DNA of 64,000 nt, from positions 2,542,001 to 2,606,000 of the forward strand of contig NZ_CP081149.1 in NCBI RefSeq assembly GCF_019665785.1. The letters are read 5' to 3'. Shown here piece by piece: positions 1 through 8,150 of this stretch (the stretch's first letter is position 1; each line of letters opens with the position of its first letter). The translations under genes and the position numbers were made by a program. The notes beneath the pieces were generated by a model. That model did no database searches, was not told where the DNA came from, and saw only the letters and a program-made list of their open reading frames with translations. This DNA is from Deefgea piscis. GTDB taxonomy: Bacteria; Pseudomonadota; Gammaproteobacteria; Burkholderiales; Chitinibacteraceae.

Positions 1-1164
1 GCGGTCGTCTTGGGTATCGACGCCCAGTGTGAGCAGTAAGCAGCCCAGTGGAATGGTGCGCAATTTGAACGGTACCGCACGCGCTTGCAGCGCATTGGCT
101 TTGACTTGGCTGCTGCGGTCTTCCCAAGTCTCACCAAGGCAGGTATTGACGAAGCGTTTGAGCTCAATCGTGTTGCCTTGGGCGTTCAAAAAGCCTTGCG
201 CCCGTTCTTTCCAAGATCGCCCTAAGCCCAGCGGCGAATACAGCGAATTAATGTGGTACCCGCGAACGCGGCGATCAGGGTATTTTGGTACCCAGCGGCC
301 TGCAGCAAGCATTTGCGGTTTTTTGTGTTCTTCGATATGGCTGCCACATTCACGGCAGACATACCACGCGCTGCCAACCTCGCCTGCTTCGTTGAGTTCC
401 CACTTTAAATTCCCCCAAACCAAAGTTTGGTATTCACCGCAGTGCGGGCAAGGCACATGGTAGCGGCGTTGGTCGCTGCGTTCGTACTCGGTTTCGATGC
501 GCGAGGCATCTTTGATCGTTGGCGTACTGATTAAGAAAATCTTGCGGCGTGGGAAGTTGTTGGTCCGCTCTTCTGCGAGGCCAACCGGATCGCCCTCACC
601 GTCCAAATCGCCTGGATAAGCATCGACCTCATCCAAGCCCAAAAACTTAACGGGCATCGAGCGCAAACTGGCGGCGGAATTGCCACCGGCCAAGCGCAAA
701 ATACCGCCAGGGAATTCTTTGAGTAAGGCTTTGTTCTTTTTGTCGCGACTTTGCTGCCCAAAGCGTTTAGACAAACTGGGCGAAGCGGCGAGCATATTGC
801 TCAAGCGTTGCTGACTGAATAATTCGGATACTTCAATCGTTGGCTCAACGACCAACATGGGGCCGCCATACTGCCCCATCACCGCGCCAATCCAGTTAAT
901 CAGGCATTCAGTACCGCCAACTTGGGTGGATTTGATAAACACCACGCGCTGCACATCAGACCATGGCGAGAGGTTATCCATGATTTCGCGCAGGAAGGGT
1001 AAGCGATCAGTCCGCCATTGCCCTGGTTCACTGGTTTCGGATTCAGTCAAAACCCGCTGTTGATCTGCCCATTCGCTGACGGTAATCCGTGGCGGACGAC
1101 GCAACCCCGCCGCCCAAGCGTCGCAGGTAATGCAGTAGGCGTCGGGGAGGTCGTTTGGGTTCAT
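1..1164 (-). CDS. Terminase large subunit, GpA family (C-terminal part outside window)
   Basis: ATPase/nuclease that packages DNA into the procapsid. The visible 388 codons, read from ATG at 1164, contain a GpA-type Walker A variant (KSTQVGGT, residues 78-85), a Walker B (FLGLDEVD, about 174-181) and a zinc-knuckle pair CPHC (239-242) and CREC (270-273). It follows the GroES-like gene by 4 bp in the same leftward operon. It is only distantly similar to the terminase of prophage 2, so the two packaging modules have separate histories. The end of the gene lies beyond base 1. Confidence 0.93.
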   Translation of the reverse strand, partial: MNPNDLPDAYCITCDAWAAGLRRPPRITVSEWADQQRVLTESETSEPGQWRTDRLPFLREIMDNLSPWSDVQRVVFIKSTQVGGTECLINWIGAVMGQYGGPMLVVEPTIEVSELFSQQRLSNMLAASPSLSKRFGQQSRDKKNKALLKEFPGGILRLAGGNSAASLRSMPVKFLGLDEVDAYPGDLDGEGDPVGLAEERTNNFPRRKIFLISTPTIKDASRIETEYERSDQRRYHVPCPHCGEYQTLVWGNLKWELNEAGEVGSAWYVCRECGSHIEEHKKPQMLAAGRWVPKYPDRRVRGYHINSLYSPLGLGRSWKERAQGFLNAQGNTIELKRFVNTCLGETWEDRSSQVKANALQARAVPFKLRTIPLGCLLLTLGVDTQDDR

Positions 1165-1168
1165 AGGC

Positions 1169-1453
1169 TCATTCTAAAACTGCAAAAATATCGTCTTCAC
1201 GCATCACCAAGAGTTCAACACCATCAACCTTGACCAATTGACCACTGTACCTGCCCATCAGGACCTTATCGCCAACCGCCACCGACATCGGCTGCAACTC
1301 GCCGTTTTCACGCTTGCCTTTACCGACTGAGATCACCACACCCAAATCTGGTTTCTCAATGGCGCTGGATGCTAAAACAATGCCAGAGGCGGTTTTTTCT
1401 TCTGCCTGAATGCGTTGAATCACAACACGGTCAGCTAGAGGGCGAATCGACAT
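1169..1453 (-). CDS. groES: Phage-borne GroES-like co-chaperonin
   Basis: A 94-residue Cpn10 homologue. It starts [11 protein letters not shown], keeps the mobile-loop segment with GIVL (about residues 22-25), and ends in the [15 protein letters not shown] strand typical of GroES. The start at 1453 is preceded by AAGGATAT; an in-frame ATG further upstream gives an untypical extension. The length matches bacterial GroES (about 95-97). It sits between the small and large terminase genes, so it is expressed with late packaging genes and probably helps the host GroEL fold a large capsid or portal protein, as T4 gp31 does. The role is inferred; the family assignment is strong. Confidence 0.9.
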   Translation of the reverse strand: MSIRPLADRVVIQRIQAEEKTASGIVLASSAIEKPDLGVVISVGKGKRENGELQPMSVAVGDKVLMGRYSGQLVKVDGVELLVMREDDIFAVLE

Positions 1454-1481
1454 TTTTATATCCTTGATGTTGAGTTTAAGA

Positions 1482-2057
1482 TTATTGTTTATTGCTCGCG
1501 GCAAACATCGTTGGCAATTGCTCAGCGGTGCGCACTAATTCATCCAGAATTCGCCCGATTTCTTCATCAAGCAATTGATACACGACGGTAGGATCAGTCT
1601 CAGCCGCCAGCACTGGGGCGATTCGGTCAGGCATTCGCTCCAAGGCCGCACGCATGGCGGCACCGTTATCGGTCATCGCTTGGCGAACCATGTTCACATC
1701 GACCAGATTACCCATGCGTTGCTGCTCGTCCATCTCAGCAATCTTGGCCATGTGCGTTTCACGCTTGGCGCGGGCAACTTGAAAATCATATTCAAGGGTA
1801 ATTTCAGGCGGCACAATCGAATGGCAGGATTGATGCGTGGCCGCAGGCGGTGAATAATCATCACCACGCTGCTCTGCCCAACGATCTTTCACACCTTGCT
1901 TGCTGGGGTCGGCGGTTTTATCAAGCAGAGCATCAGTTGCATCCACATCGACCTTACCTCCCGACATCACCAAGCGATTCTCTTTGCCTAGCTTTCCCAC
2001 ATATTGACGCGACCATCCACGAAGCTTGGCGTAGTCCGATTTGCTGAGCAGCGCCAT
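1482..2057 (-). CDS. Terminase small subunit (Nu1-like DNA-packaging protein)
   Basis: 191 residues. The N-terminus (about residues 4-30) is a winged-helix/HTH-like DNA-binding segment ([19 protein letters not shown]). A charged helical middle and a C-terminal helical region likely to bind the large subunit follow. Position directly upstream of groES-like and terL supports the role: recognition of the packaging site. An in-frame ATG at 2057 is used; the Shine-Dalgarno is weak. About 150 bp without a gene lies upstream (2058-2205) and could hold the packaging site, but I see no diagnostic motif there. Confidence 0.75.
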   Translation of the reverse strand: MALLSKSDYAKLRGWSRQYVGKLGKENRLVMSGGKVDVDATDALLDKTADPSKQGVKDRWAEQRGDDYSPPAATHQSCHSIVPPEITLEYDFQVARAKRETHMAKIAEMDEQQRMGNLVDVNMVRQAMTDNGAAMRAALERMPDRIAPVLAAETDPTVVYQLLDEEIGRILDELVRTAEQLPTMFAASNKQ

Positions 2058-2205
2058 AGCTTAAACCTATATGTAAACCGAAAAACAAGACCAGTAAACC
2101 ACTGTAAACCGTGTCAACTAACTTTGAAAACCTACGCCTAGCGGAACAGCGGGGTGCGAATTACCCTCGAGGCTTAAGGGCTGGACAGTACCTTTTCCGT
2201 TTGCC

Positions 2206-2955
2206 TCACGACTCAAGCGCAGCGATGAAGTAACCCTTGAACTTAGCGTCAACCGTCTTTTGCACCTCGTTTCGCCAGTTTAACTTCGGTTTGTAGTTCG
2301 CCTTGCGCACGAAGATCAGCACTGGATCGAGATCCCATGTCGTTTGCTGTTGAGTCACACGATAGATACCAGGCTGTTTGATCTTGGCACGATCAAAACC
2401 CTGACGATTACCCACTGGCACCACCAAGAAACCGCCATGCTTTTTATAAGCACGAGCCTGCTTCTTATCGTCACCTTTAGTCGAGCCGCCATAACCACCA
2501 TTTGAAAGCTGCCGCATCATCGCCACCAAGAATGTACGAGAAATATTCCCGTTTGCATCCATCGGCGCTTTCTCACCCGGCACAGTCACATACCCATTCG
2601 GCAACAACCCTGCCGCAGTCAATGCACGCTCATAAGCCTTAGCTTTACGCTGGCCACCATCAATCTCTTTACCCACATAACTACTCTGCCGCTTAGGCAT
2701 CGACAACTCAGCAGTGAAATCCCGCACCGTCGCAGACTTAACCCGCACTGCCGACCCTGTGAACCGAGTCGGCCGATCAAACACGCCATCAATAACCGAA
2801 GCAAAATCTTTCTTATGTTGAGCAGCTGTCTTAGTCAGCGCAATCGCTGCACAGCGATTCACCTTCTTGACCTGCTTATCAATCACCGATTGAACCTGTG
2901 ATCGATCAATCTCAACAGTAATCCGCACCACACCCCCCCCCCAATAAGGAGCCAT
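2206..2955 (-). CDS. Putative virion morphogenesis protein (minor tail Z / HK97 gp10-like)
   Basis: Up to 249 residues. The N-terminus carries a conserved alanine-rich helix (AAIALTKTAAQHKKDF) like the one in lambda gpZ and gp10-type proteins, and the C-terminus (PVLIFVRKANYKPKLNW...) resembles the end of the protein at 44145-44855 in prophage 2, which occupies the same position between the late regulator and terS. The start is uncertain: ATG at 2955 has no clear ribosome site and is followed by a run of ten G on the coding strand; a GTG just after that run (codon for the V of VRITVEI) is an alternative. Function is inferred from weak similarity and position. Confidence 0.5.
   Translation of the reverse strand: MAPYWGGGVVRITVEIDRSQVQSVIDKQVKKVNRCAAIALTKTAAQHKKDFASVIDGVFDRPTRFTGSAVRVKSATVRDFTAELSMPKRQSSYVGKEIDGGQRKAKAYERALTAAGLLPNGYVTVPGEKAPMDANGNISRTFLVAMMRQLSNGGYGGSTKGDDKKQARAYKKHGGFLVVPVGNRQGFDRAKIKQPGIYRVTQQQTTWDLDPVLIFVRKANYKPKLNWRNEVQKTVDAKFKGYFIAALES
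2933..2942. repeat. Homopolymer tract of ten C at a gene start
   Basis: Ten consecutive C on the + strand (ten G on the coding strand) lie between the annotated ATG at 2955 and the body of the leftward gene. Tracts of this length are prone to slippage, which would put the ATG out of frame while leaving the internal GTG usable. Confidence 0.85.
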
Positions 2956-3134
2956 GGCTGCGCAATCAAGCGATTATCGGCACAAGGCCGGCCACGGCAA
3001 AACGACAGCAGACAACAGACAACAGCATCCGCACTGGTAAGCGCCCCGCGTGCGGTATCGCACAATCGGGAGGAAGAGGAAGCGAACAACTCGGTCAGGA
3101 GTCACACGGCGACGCTCACCACTGCAAACGCAAA

Positions 3135-3164
3135 AGCCCCACACTGATCACTCAATGCAGGGCT
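3135..3164 (-). terminator. Weak leftward terminator-like hairpin
   Basis: AGCCC at 3135-3139 pairs with GGGCT at 3160-3164, with a partly self-complementary loop. On the minus strand it is followed by only four T. It lies 180 bp upstream of the late gene at 2955. Confidence 0.4.
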
Positions 3165-3373
3165 CTCTTGAAACCATATATTTTTAGGCAAGTCGATTCT
3201 GTTAATTGGCCGCCACACCAAATGGTACGATGCGCCTCAGCGCCACTTTTGCCTCTCACCCAGCTAGCAACCCTACCGCGCACGGCCGTAGACACCGAAA
3301 CTACCTATCAGCTATTTACCCATCATCAACCCCTAAAAGTTAACCCGCTAAAATTAGCCAATCGCGCAGCCGC

Positions 3374-3409
3374 AAAAAAGCCCCTGCATCTCTGCGAGGG
3401 GCTTTTTTT
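3374..3409 (-). terminator. Leftward Rho-independent terminator after the Q-like gene
   Basis: AAAAAAGCCCC on the left and GGGGCTTTTTT on the right form a strong stem with T runs on both strands, so it can act in both directions. It lies 64 bp beyond the stop of the Q-like gene. Confidence 0.8.
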
Positions 3410-3472
3410 AAATCCATCTGAACGCAACTTTGTTCACGATAGCTGAATCTTAAACAAGTGGGCGACATTCTG

Positions 3473-3955
3473 TCAAGCATCATTGGCACAAATAAATTCA
3501 CGCTGCAAAGAAACCCGACCCAACACCCCACAACCAGCAGGCAATTTATAACCCTGCATCATTTCAATCCACGACCTACTGAAATGAATCACCGCCGCAT
3601 CACGTCGCGATTTAAACGTTGACCACGGCGCACCCACCATCCGCGCCTTGTCGCGCAAATCACCATACGTCAAATACACCAGCTTCAACATCTCACGATG
3701 TTTAGGGTTAGCCAACCGCGCCAACAAGCCCCAAGCCGCATCCAACTCCTCACGCGTAAACACATAAGGCCGATCATCCGCCCCCGTTACCCGCACTTGA
3801 TAGACCAAGCCACTGGGCAACATATCAGCACAAGCACCACCACCCGACACTTCACCATACTTCGCCTGGGCATATCCCGCTGAGCGATCCATCTCAAGCT
3901 CTTTCAACCGAGCCAAAGCCTTTAACTGCGCATCAAATTTCATCAACAACATCAT
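3473..3955 (-). CDS. Putative late-gene antiterminator/regulator (Q-like)
   Basis: 160 residues from ATG at 3955, which follows GGGAGG by 5 nt; upstream in-frame codons encode an implausible hydrophobic leader. The C-terminal half (AWGLLARLANPKHREMLKLVYLTYGD... STFKSRRDAAVIHFSRSWIEMM) has the look of a sigma-region-4-like HTH found in Q/ArpU/RinA-type late regulators. Its place between the replication genes and the packaging genes, with terminators immediately downstream, fits control of late transcription. No catalytic motif is visible. The family is inferred from pattern and context. Confidence 0.5.
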   Translation of the reverse strand: MMLLMKFDAQLKALARLKELEMDRSAGYAQAKYGEVSGGGACADMLPSGLVYQVRVTGADDRPYVFTREELDAAWGLLARLANPKHREMLKLVYLTYGDLRDKARMVGAPWSTFKSRRDAAVIHFSRSWIEMMQGYKLPAGCGVLGRVSLQREFICANDA

Positions 3956-4090
3956 TATGCCTCCCGTCATACCCACCGGAAGCCACCACGCGGTGCAGTC
4001 ATAGCCGCAACGCTTTGTATTTACAGATGATTTTAGCACGTCAAAAAGCCAAATCAACAATATAAAGCTGTTTAATCCCTTGGTAGTTAT

Positions 4091-4324
4091 GGTTGTTATT
4101 AGGTTGTTACGCCACAAGCCGCACAAATACTTAATCTAACAACCATAACAACCATAACAACCTATTTTAAACATACAGAGAGACAAGATATAAATAGGTA
4201 GACGTAAAAAAACCCGCGTATATACGCGGGTGCGCGAAAAGGTTGTTATGGTTGTTAAAGCCAACAACCACGCGGCCTAGAGCATCACAACAACCGTTTT
4301 TCATAGGTTGTGATTAGGTTGTTA
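4091..4324. repeat. Iteron-like cluster of GGTTGTTA repeats (candidate replication origin)
   Basis: Eight perfect copies of GGTTGTTA or its complement TAACAACC occur at 4091, 4102, 4137, 4146, 4155, 4241, 4250 and 4317, several spaced exactly 9 bp, plus degenerate copies near 4264, 4288 and 4305. They fill the gap just beyond the primase-helicase gene. Spaced direct and inverted repeats beside a replication gene suggest an initiator-binding origin or a regulator array. Confidence 0.7.
4206..4231 (-). terminator. Leftward terminator of the replication operon
   Basis: A near-perfect palindrome ACCCGCGTA/TACGCGGGT (4212-4231) is followed on the minus strand by seven T (4206-4212). It lies 90 bp after the primase-helicase stop, inside the repeat cluster. 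Confidence 0.85.
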
Positions 4325-6739
4325 GAAGTCATTCGGCACATCCACGCTGGGTATGGCTTGCGCTGGCGGCAGGTCAGTTACAGGCCTGCGGTAATACCGC
4401 TTGCCGTCTGACTTCTGCTTAGGGTCAGCCCACCCTAGCCGTTTTAAAATACCAGCCACGCGCATTTGATCCTGCCGAGTGTGTTTTTCAACCGGAATAT
4501 TCAACGCCCTACGCATCAAATCACCATTAGTAATTTCATAAACCACACCAGTATGCCCGTCTGGATAGTTATTAGACGGAGCACGCCCATCGATGTAATC
4601 AAGAATATATTCAATCCAGTTATCCTCAATGTACCGCGCATCCTGCAAATCACGCGCAGCATCTTTAGGGAAATCCCACCACTTAAACCCTGCACGATAC
4701 TTCGCAACCGCCTCAGCCCACATTTGCGAACGGTTGTGCATGATGCACTCCAAATTCACAACATCACCACAGCGAACCGGCAAAAATCGACGGCCGCCAG
4801 TTGGATCACTTAAATACTGCCCAGCATTTGTTGTGCCGACAAAAACACATTGCCGTGGATGACTACTTGCACGTTTATCATACGGCGCACGAAATGTATC
4901 ATCACGACGCGTCACCGCCATTTTTACTTGATTCAAATCGGCCTTACTAAAAGAATTCATTTCACCGATTTCCACAATCCAACGTCCCTGCAGAGTGATA
5001 TAAAAATCTTTACCGCTTGGGTTTTCACTCGACTCCAAATACCACTCAGAACCGCACAATAAATTCACCGCAGTGGATTTACCCGCCCCTTGCCCACCTT
5101 CAAGCACCACCATTTCGTCTACTTTACAGCCCGGCTCAAAAATACGCGCCACCGCTGAAACTAACCAACCACACCCCACATACGCATTAAAATCACTTTG
5201 CTCAGCAGCAAACACATCAGCCAACCAAAATGGTAAGCGCTCAACCCCATCCCACACCAAATCAGATAAATAAGAACGAACCGGATGAAACCGATTGTCA
5301 TAAGCCACAGTTTGCGCGGCCTCGTCAACGATCGAACTCGCCTTCAAAAACAAACGGTGCTGCTGCTGCAGCCAAATTAGAGCCTTACTACTATCACTAT
5401 CCGCCCACAATCCTGCCTCAGCACCCTGCCATGGCGGCGGCTTCAATTTATGCACCGCACCACTAAATTCATTAAACGCCAGCACACCAACCCAAGCCGG
5501 ATCGTTTTTCAATATTTCATACGCATTAGAAAAAACAGGCCGCAAACCCGTTTCAGACCAAAGCAGTGATTCACTCCAATCATCAGAAGCCACCCCCCCC
5601 TTAGACTGCGCTTGCGCTGGCTCAGGATTAATCTTTTGCCCTGCGCCAGCCGATTTAGGGGTAGAAATGCCATTTGCGATAAATGCACGACACTGATCAG
5701 CAGACCAACCATCCAACTCAATCGCATCAGCAATATCCCATCCACCCACATAAGTACCAGGTACAGGAAGCTGCGCAACCATAACTTTTGTATTCGGTTC
5801 AATCGCACAAACCGCCGCTGCCACTTTCGCCATAGCGACACTACCAGGCTGCAAAGCCAGCTCAAGCAAAGGCTTACTCTCAGGATCGACATCAGCCTTT
5901 TTCTCTTCAGCAGACAATTTCACGCGCTGCGCATCGGCATCAGGCCACTGGATCAACTCACGACCCGCCAAAGGAGAGAAATCAACCTTACCAACTCCGT
6001 TACATCCACCAGGCCACGACACCACAGCAAATTCAGACAAATGCAGCGCAGCCACATCACGGCATTTTTCCCCTTCCACCACCAATACGGGTGCATCAGG
6101 CTTAGCCGCCAAATCATTCAGACCATACAAAGGGCGCGGCTCTGGCCATTGCTTCCACTTCCACTCCAACGCCCCTGATGTTTTATGGCGCCACAACGTA
6201 TGTGGTATATCCTCCTTACCGCCATCGCTAGTGCGAAATCGATAGATGTACCCCAGTACATTATTCTGAGCATCTTTATAACAACGCACCGCATCAGGCC
6301 GCCCGCGCTTGATATGCGCCACATGCGGCTCAGGTGCATCATCAGGCACAGGAAAAACATTCACCCACGGATCATCGTTTTCCCCCTTGACTGGGCTAGC
6401 GCTTGGCGCGGGGCTAATCCCATCCTGCGCAAAAGGCACACCCAAACGAGAATGAAGTTCACGCGCACCATCTAATGGCGAGCAACCATTCAAATAGCAA
6501 TACAAGCTAATCAAATCAGCACCACCATCATTGGTCGCAAAATCTTTCCAAACGCCCTTGTTAATCGAAATCGAAAATGAGCCTGCATTTGAATCTTTAC
6601 GCATCGGATTCGGGCAAACCCATTCACCATTCACGCGGCGGCCAAGCGGCAACCATTCCGCAAGTAATCGCTCAGCCGCATCCAAAGTAGCTCTGGATAC
6701 AGCCTTAAAATCAACCTTTTCAAATTCACGATTACCCAC
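4322..6739 (-). CDS. Primase-helicase with Toprim and VapE/VirE-type ATPase domains
   Basis: 805 residues from a GTG at 6739 preceded by GGGAGAAAGGCT; this start overlaps the previous stop by 8 bp. The N-terminal third contains a CHC2/Toprim-like primase part with VLVVEGEKCRD (about residues 215-225). The C-terminal half is a virulence-associated-E (PF05272-like) P-loop ATPase with EGGQGAGKST (about 546-556), followed by GRWIVEIGEM and VFVGTTN motifs. It likely initiates and unwinds during phage replication. The leftward operon ends with the terminator at 4206-4231. A long in-frame extension upstream of the GTG is rejected because it runs over another gene. Confidence 0.88.
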   Translation of the reverse strand: MGNREFEKVDFKAVSRATLDAAERLLAEWLPLGRRVNGEWVCPNPMRKDSNAGSFSISINKGVWKDFATNDGGADLISLYCYLNGCSPLDGARELHSRLGVPFAQDGISPAPSASPVKGENDDPWVNVFPVPDDAPEPHVAHIKRGRPDAVRCYKDAQNNVLGYIYRFRTSDGGKEDIPHTLWRHKTSGALEWKWKQWPEPRPLYGLNDLAAKPDAPVLVVEGEKCRDVAALHLSEFAVVSWPGGCNGVGKVDFSPLAGRELIQWPDADAQRVKLSAEEKKADVDPESKPLLELALQPGSVAMAKVAAAVCAIEPNTKVMVAQLPVPGTYVGGWDIADAIELDGWSADQCRAFIANGISTPKSAGAGQKINPEPAQAQSKGGVASDDWSESLLWSETGLRPVFSNAYEILKNDPAWVGVLAFNEFSGAVHKLKPPPWQGAEAGLWADSDSSKALIWLQQQHRLFLKASSIVDEAAQTVAYDNRFHPVRSYLSDLVWDGVERLPFWLADVFAAEQSDFNAYVGCGWLVSAVARIFEPGCKVDEMVVLEGGQGAGKSTAVNLLCGSEWYLESSENPSGKDFYITLQGRWIVEIGEMNSFSKADLNQVKMAVTRRDDTFRAPYDKRASSHPRQCVFVGTTNAGQYLSDPTGGRRFLPVRCGDVVNLECIMHNRSQMWAEAVAKYRAGFKWWDFPKDAARDLQDARYIEDNWIEYILDYIDGRAPSNNYPDGHTGVVYEITNGDLMRRALNIPVEKHTRQDQMRVAGILKRLGWADPKQKSDGKRYYRRPVTDLPPAQAIPSVDVPNDF

Positions 6740-6923
6740 AGCCTTTCTCCCAATGCTCACGGCAAATTGCTGCCGCCGCCTTGGCCGTCGTTTGATTAAA
6801 CGCCAGCCACTCACCCCGTGGATGCCACGCCGCATACATCGGCACACCATCATCGATATGCTTTACCAGTCGATACCCCTCAAGGCTCTCTGCGTAAAAC
6901 AGGCCTTTCTGCTCAAACTTCAC
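6732..6923 (-). CDS. Small phage protein, unknown function
   Basis: 63 residues (MKFEQKGLFYAES...), GTG start at 6923 overlapping the upstream stop as GTGA, and an end overlapping the primase start by 8 bp. The double coupling supports translation. No domain recognised; short, soluble, mixed charge. Confidence 0.7.
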   Translation of the reverse strand: MKFEQKGLFYAESLEGYRLVKHIDDGVPMYAAWHPRGEWLAFNQTTAKAAAAICREHWEKGCG

Positions 6924-7090
6924 TTCTTACCCTGCATCACTTTGGCCAACGAGCGTTTACGCTTGCGGCGCAATCGAAGCATCAGCGCCACATCGATCTC
7001 AGGCTTAACCGCATCAATCGCCGCTTGCCGCTTAGCGCGCTCTAAATTGATATGAGCCTGCTCAAACGTAGGGTCGCGATAAGCGCTCAT
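6920..7090 (-). CDS. Small basic protein with YRDPTF motif
   Basis: 56 residues from ATG at 7090, which overlaps the preceding stop as ATGA. The N-terminal motif YRDPTF recurs as YKDPTF in the 68-residue protein at 48933-49139 of prophage 2, in the same operon position, so this is a conserved family. The C-terminus is strongly basic (RLRRKRKRS), which suggests nucleic-acid binding. Function unknown. Confidence 0.72.
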   Translation of the reverse strand: MSAYRDPTFEQAHINLERAKRQAAIDAVKPEIDVALMLRLRRKRKRSLAKVMQGKK

Positions 7091-7251
7091 TTCAACAATT
7101 CCATCAGCAACAACACCACTTGATGTGCGGCCTGCTTCTTTTCTGCCGGCCTCGCTTTGCGCACCGCCCAAGCTTTTTTCCGTAAATACAGCAAACCAAA
7201 ACTCAAATTTGGATCAACCCGACGATTCACGCAGACTGATCGGGCTTTCAT
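7087..7251 (-). CDS. Small conserved phage protein, unknown function
   Basis: 54 residues (MKARSVCVNRR...), start ATG at 7251 and stop at 7087, both in ATGA overlaps with neighbours. Its counterpart at 49108-49272 in prophage 2 is also 54 residues, with a similar AW.(V/I)R(K/R)...EKK core in the same position. The conserved length and coupling make it a real gene despite its size. Basic; no known domain. Confidence 0.68.
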   Translation of the reverse strand: MKARSVCVNRRVDPNLSFGLLYLRKKAWAVRKARPAEKKQAAHQVVLLLMELLK

Positions 7252-7724
7252 TTTGCCGCGCCCAACACCGCAGCCTTAATCCCCTGCAGCATCTTGATTT
7301 GCTCATCAATCCCAGCACCGACCGCGACAGCCTCATGCTTTTCTACTTTCAAATCAGCAAACGTTTCTGCCAACAACGATCCGGTCACCGCCGCCGACCC
7401 CATATGGCCGCGTAAAACATTCATCGCCAACTCAGCTGGTGAACCTGAAAACGACACCACTAAATTTTTACCTGGCAACACCACGCAACCGCACAAATCC
7501 GCCAACGACTGCACCAAGGCCACGTCTTTTCGTTCGGCAATCATGTGAATCAACTGCAACGCAGTAAATTGATAGGTTGGCAAATTAGGATTAGCCGCAT
7601 TCATCATCATGCTTTCCGAGCGATCAAAAACCTCACTCGCTGTACGAAAACCAAAGCATTTCGCTAGCTTTTGAATCGCCAAAACTTGCGACCGATATCG
7701 ATCAGAAAGCGTGGTGTTATCCAT
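7248..7724 (-). CDS. CII-like regulator (Phage_CP76 family)
   Basis: 158 residues of the phage regulatory CII/CP76 type. The N-terminal region is helical and HTH-like; the C-terminal part (LLAETFADLKVEKHEAVAVGAG) matches the family end. It is the first gene after the cro-proximal terminator in the leftward operon, the position of lambda cII, so it probably influences the lysis-lysogeny choice. The homologue in prophage 2 is at 49272-49739. DNA-binding role is family knowledge, not shown here. Confidence 0.72.
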   Translation of the reverse strand: MDNTTLSDRYRSQVLAIQKLAKCFGFRTASEVFDRSESMMMNAANPNLPTYQFTALQLIHMIAERKDVALVQSLADLCGCVVLPGKNLVVSFSGSPAELAMNVLRGHMGSAAVTGSLLAETFADLKVEKHEAVAVGAGIDEQIKMLQGIKAAVLGAAK

Positions 7725-7787
7725 GACTAGAACTCCGTTAATTAATCTCTAGTTGCGAACTAAAAAACCCAACTAAGATTTGCTTTG

Positions 7788-7814
7788 TAAAAAACACCTG
7801 TGGTCAGACAGGTG
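7788..7814 (-). terminator. tR1-like terminator between cro-like and CII-like genes
   Basis: CACCTGT (7795-7801) and ACAGGTG (7808-7814) form a 7-bp stem followed by six T on the minus strand. It lies in the cro-cII gap, as tR1 does in lambda. Confidence 0.8.
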
Positions 7815-7834
7815 AAGAGCGGCGTGTGGGAGCG

Positions 7835-8071
7835 CTACTCGGTGGAAATCTTAGTGCCGCGCAAGTAAGCCCAATTTGCATCAGGGCGTAAAAATTCACA
7901 GCGGACGCGCTTATCAGTTTGTTTTTCAATTTCAGGGCAGAATTCAGCAGGCACATTGCCGCGCTTTCGCCACGCAGATACACGAGCAGGAGAAGCACCG
8001 ATGCGCCTCGCTAATTCATTGACGCCACCCAGCAACTCAATGGCTTTATCTAGTGCAGTTATTTTGTCCAT
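7835..8071 (-). CDS. Cro-like repressor (YdaS-type HTH)
   Basis: 78 residues. HTH at about residues 14-38 (GGVNELARRIGASPARVSAWRKRG), then the YdaS/Cro-type tail (RCEFLRPDANWAYLR). It is the first gene of the leftward early transcript and is divergent from the repressor at 8151, with three shared operators between them. The expected role is turning down repressor synthesis during lytic growth. Confidence 0.85.
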   Translation of the reverse strand: MDKITALDKAIELLGGVNELARRIGASPARVSAWRKRGNVPAEFCPEIEKQTDKRVRCEFLRPDANWAYLRGTKISTE

Positions 8072-8077
8072 GCGGCA

Positions 8078-8106
8078 ATTATCAACAATCGTTGATTTAA
8101 AGTCAA
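8078..8106 (-). promoter_or_regulatory. Leftward early promoter overlapped by operators
   Basis: On the minus strand TTGACT (8101-8106) and GATAAT (8078-8083) are separated by 17 bp. The operator at 8081-8096 covers the -10 and spacer, and the operator at 8104-8118 touches the -35, so repressor binding would block it. Confidence 0.72.
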
Positions 8107-8140
8107 CAAGAGTTGTTGCAAAGGGTCAACATTTGTTGAC
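8081..8140. promoter_or_regulatory. Three repressor operators (consensus RTCAAC-N4-GTTGAY)
   Basis: Palindromes at 8081-8096 (ATCAAC-AATC-GTTGAT), 8104-8118 (CAACAA-GAG-TTGTTG, degenerate) and 8125-8140 (GTCAAC-ATTT-GTTGAC) fill the cro-repressor intergenic region. Three more sites of the same type are at 14032-14098. Confidence 0.85.
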
Positions 8141-8144
8141 TAAT
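8116..8144 (+). promoter_or_regulatory. Candidate repressor promoter giving a leaderless mRNA
   Basis: TTGCAA (8116-8121), 17 bp, ACTAAT (8139-8144). Transcription would begin about where the ATG at 8151 lies, and no Shine-Dalgarno precedes that ATG, so the repressor mRNA may be leaderless, as lambda cI is from PRM. Confidence 0.45.
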
Positions 8145-8150
8145 AGCACT

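Larger units (their letters stand above)
2956..3472 (-). promoter_or_regulatory. 517-bp gene-free late leader downstream of the Q-like gene
   Basis: No convincing coding sequence is visible on either strand. The stretch lies between the Q-like regulator and the first late gene and contains two leftward hairpins with T runs (3374-3409, 3135-3164). This is the arrangement expected of a late promoter followed by terminators that an antiterminator overrides. I could not place the promoter with confidence. Confidence 0.45.

Noticed and set aside
3168..3240. tRNA-like 3' end with CCA near 3230 region
   Set aside because: A TCGATTC string and an ACCA occur, but no acceptor or anticodon stem can be formed.
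3168..3446. Rightward 92-codon frame in the late leader
   Set aside because: Runs through a strong terminator hairpin, has no ribosome site and no homologue in prophage 2.
4091..4324. Short repeats as a possible CRISPR array
   Set aside because: Units are 8 bp in both orientations at uneven distances; iteron-like instead.
5612..6178. Rightward 188-codon frame inside the primase-helicase gene
   Set aside because: Antisense shadow of a clear protein-coding gene; composition is Arg/Ser/Thr-rich without domains.
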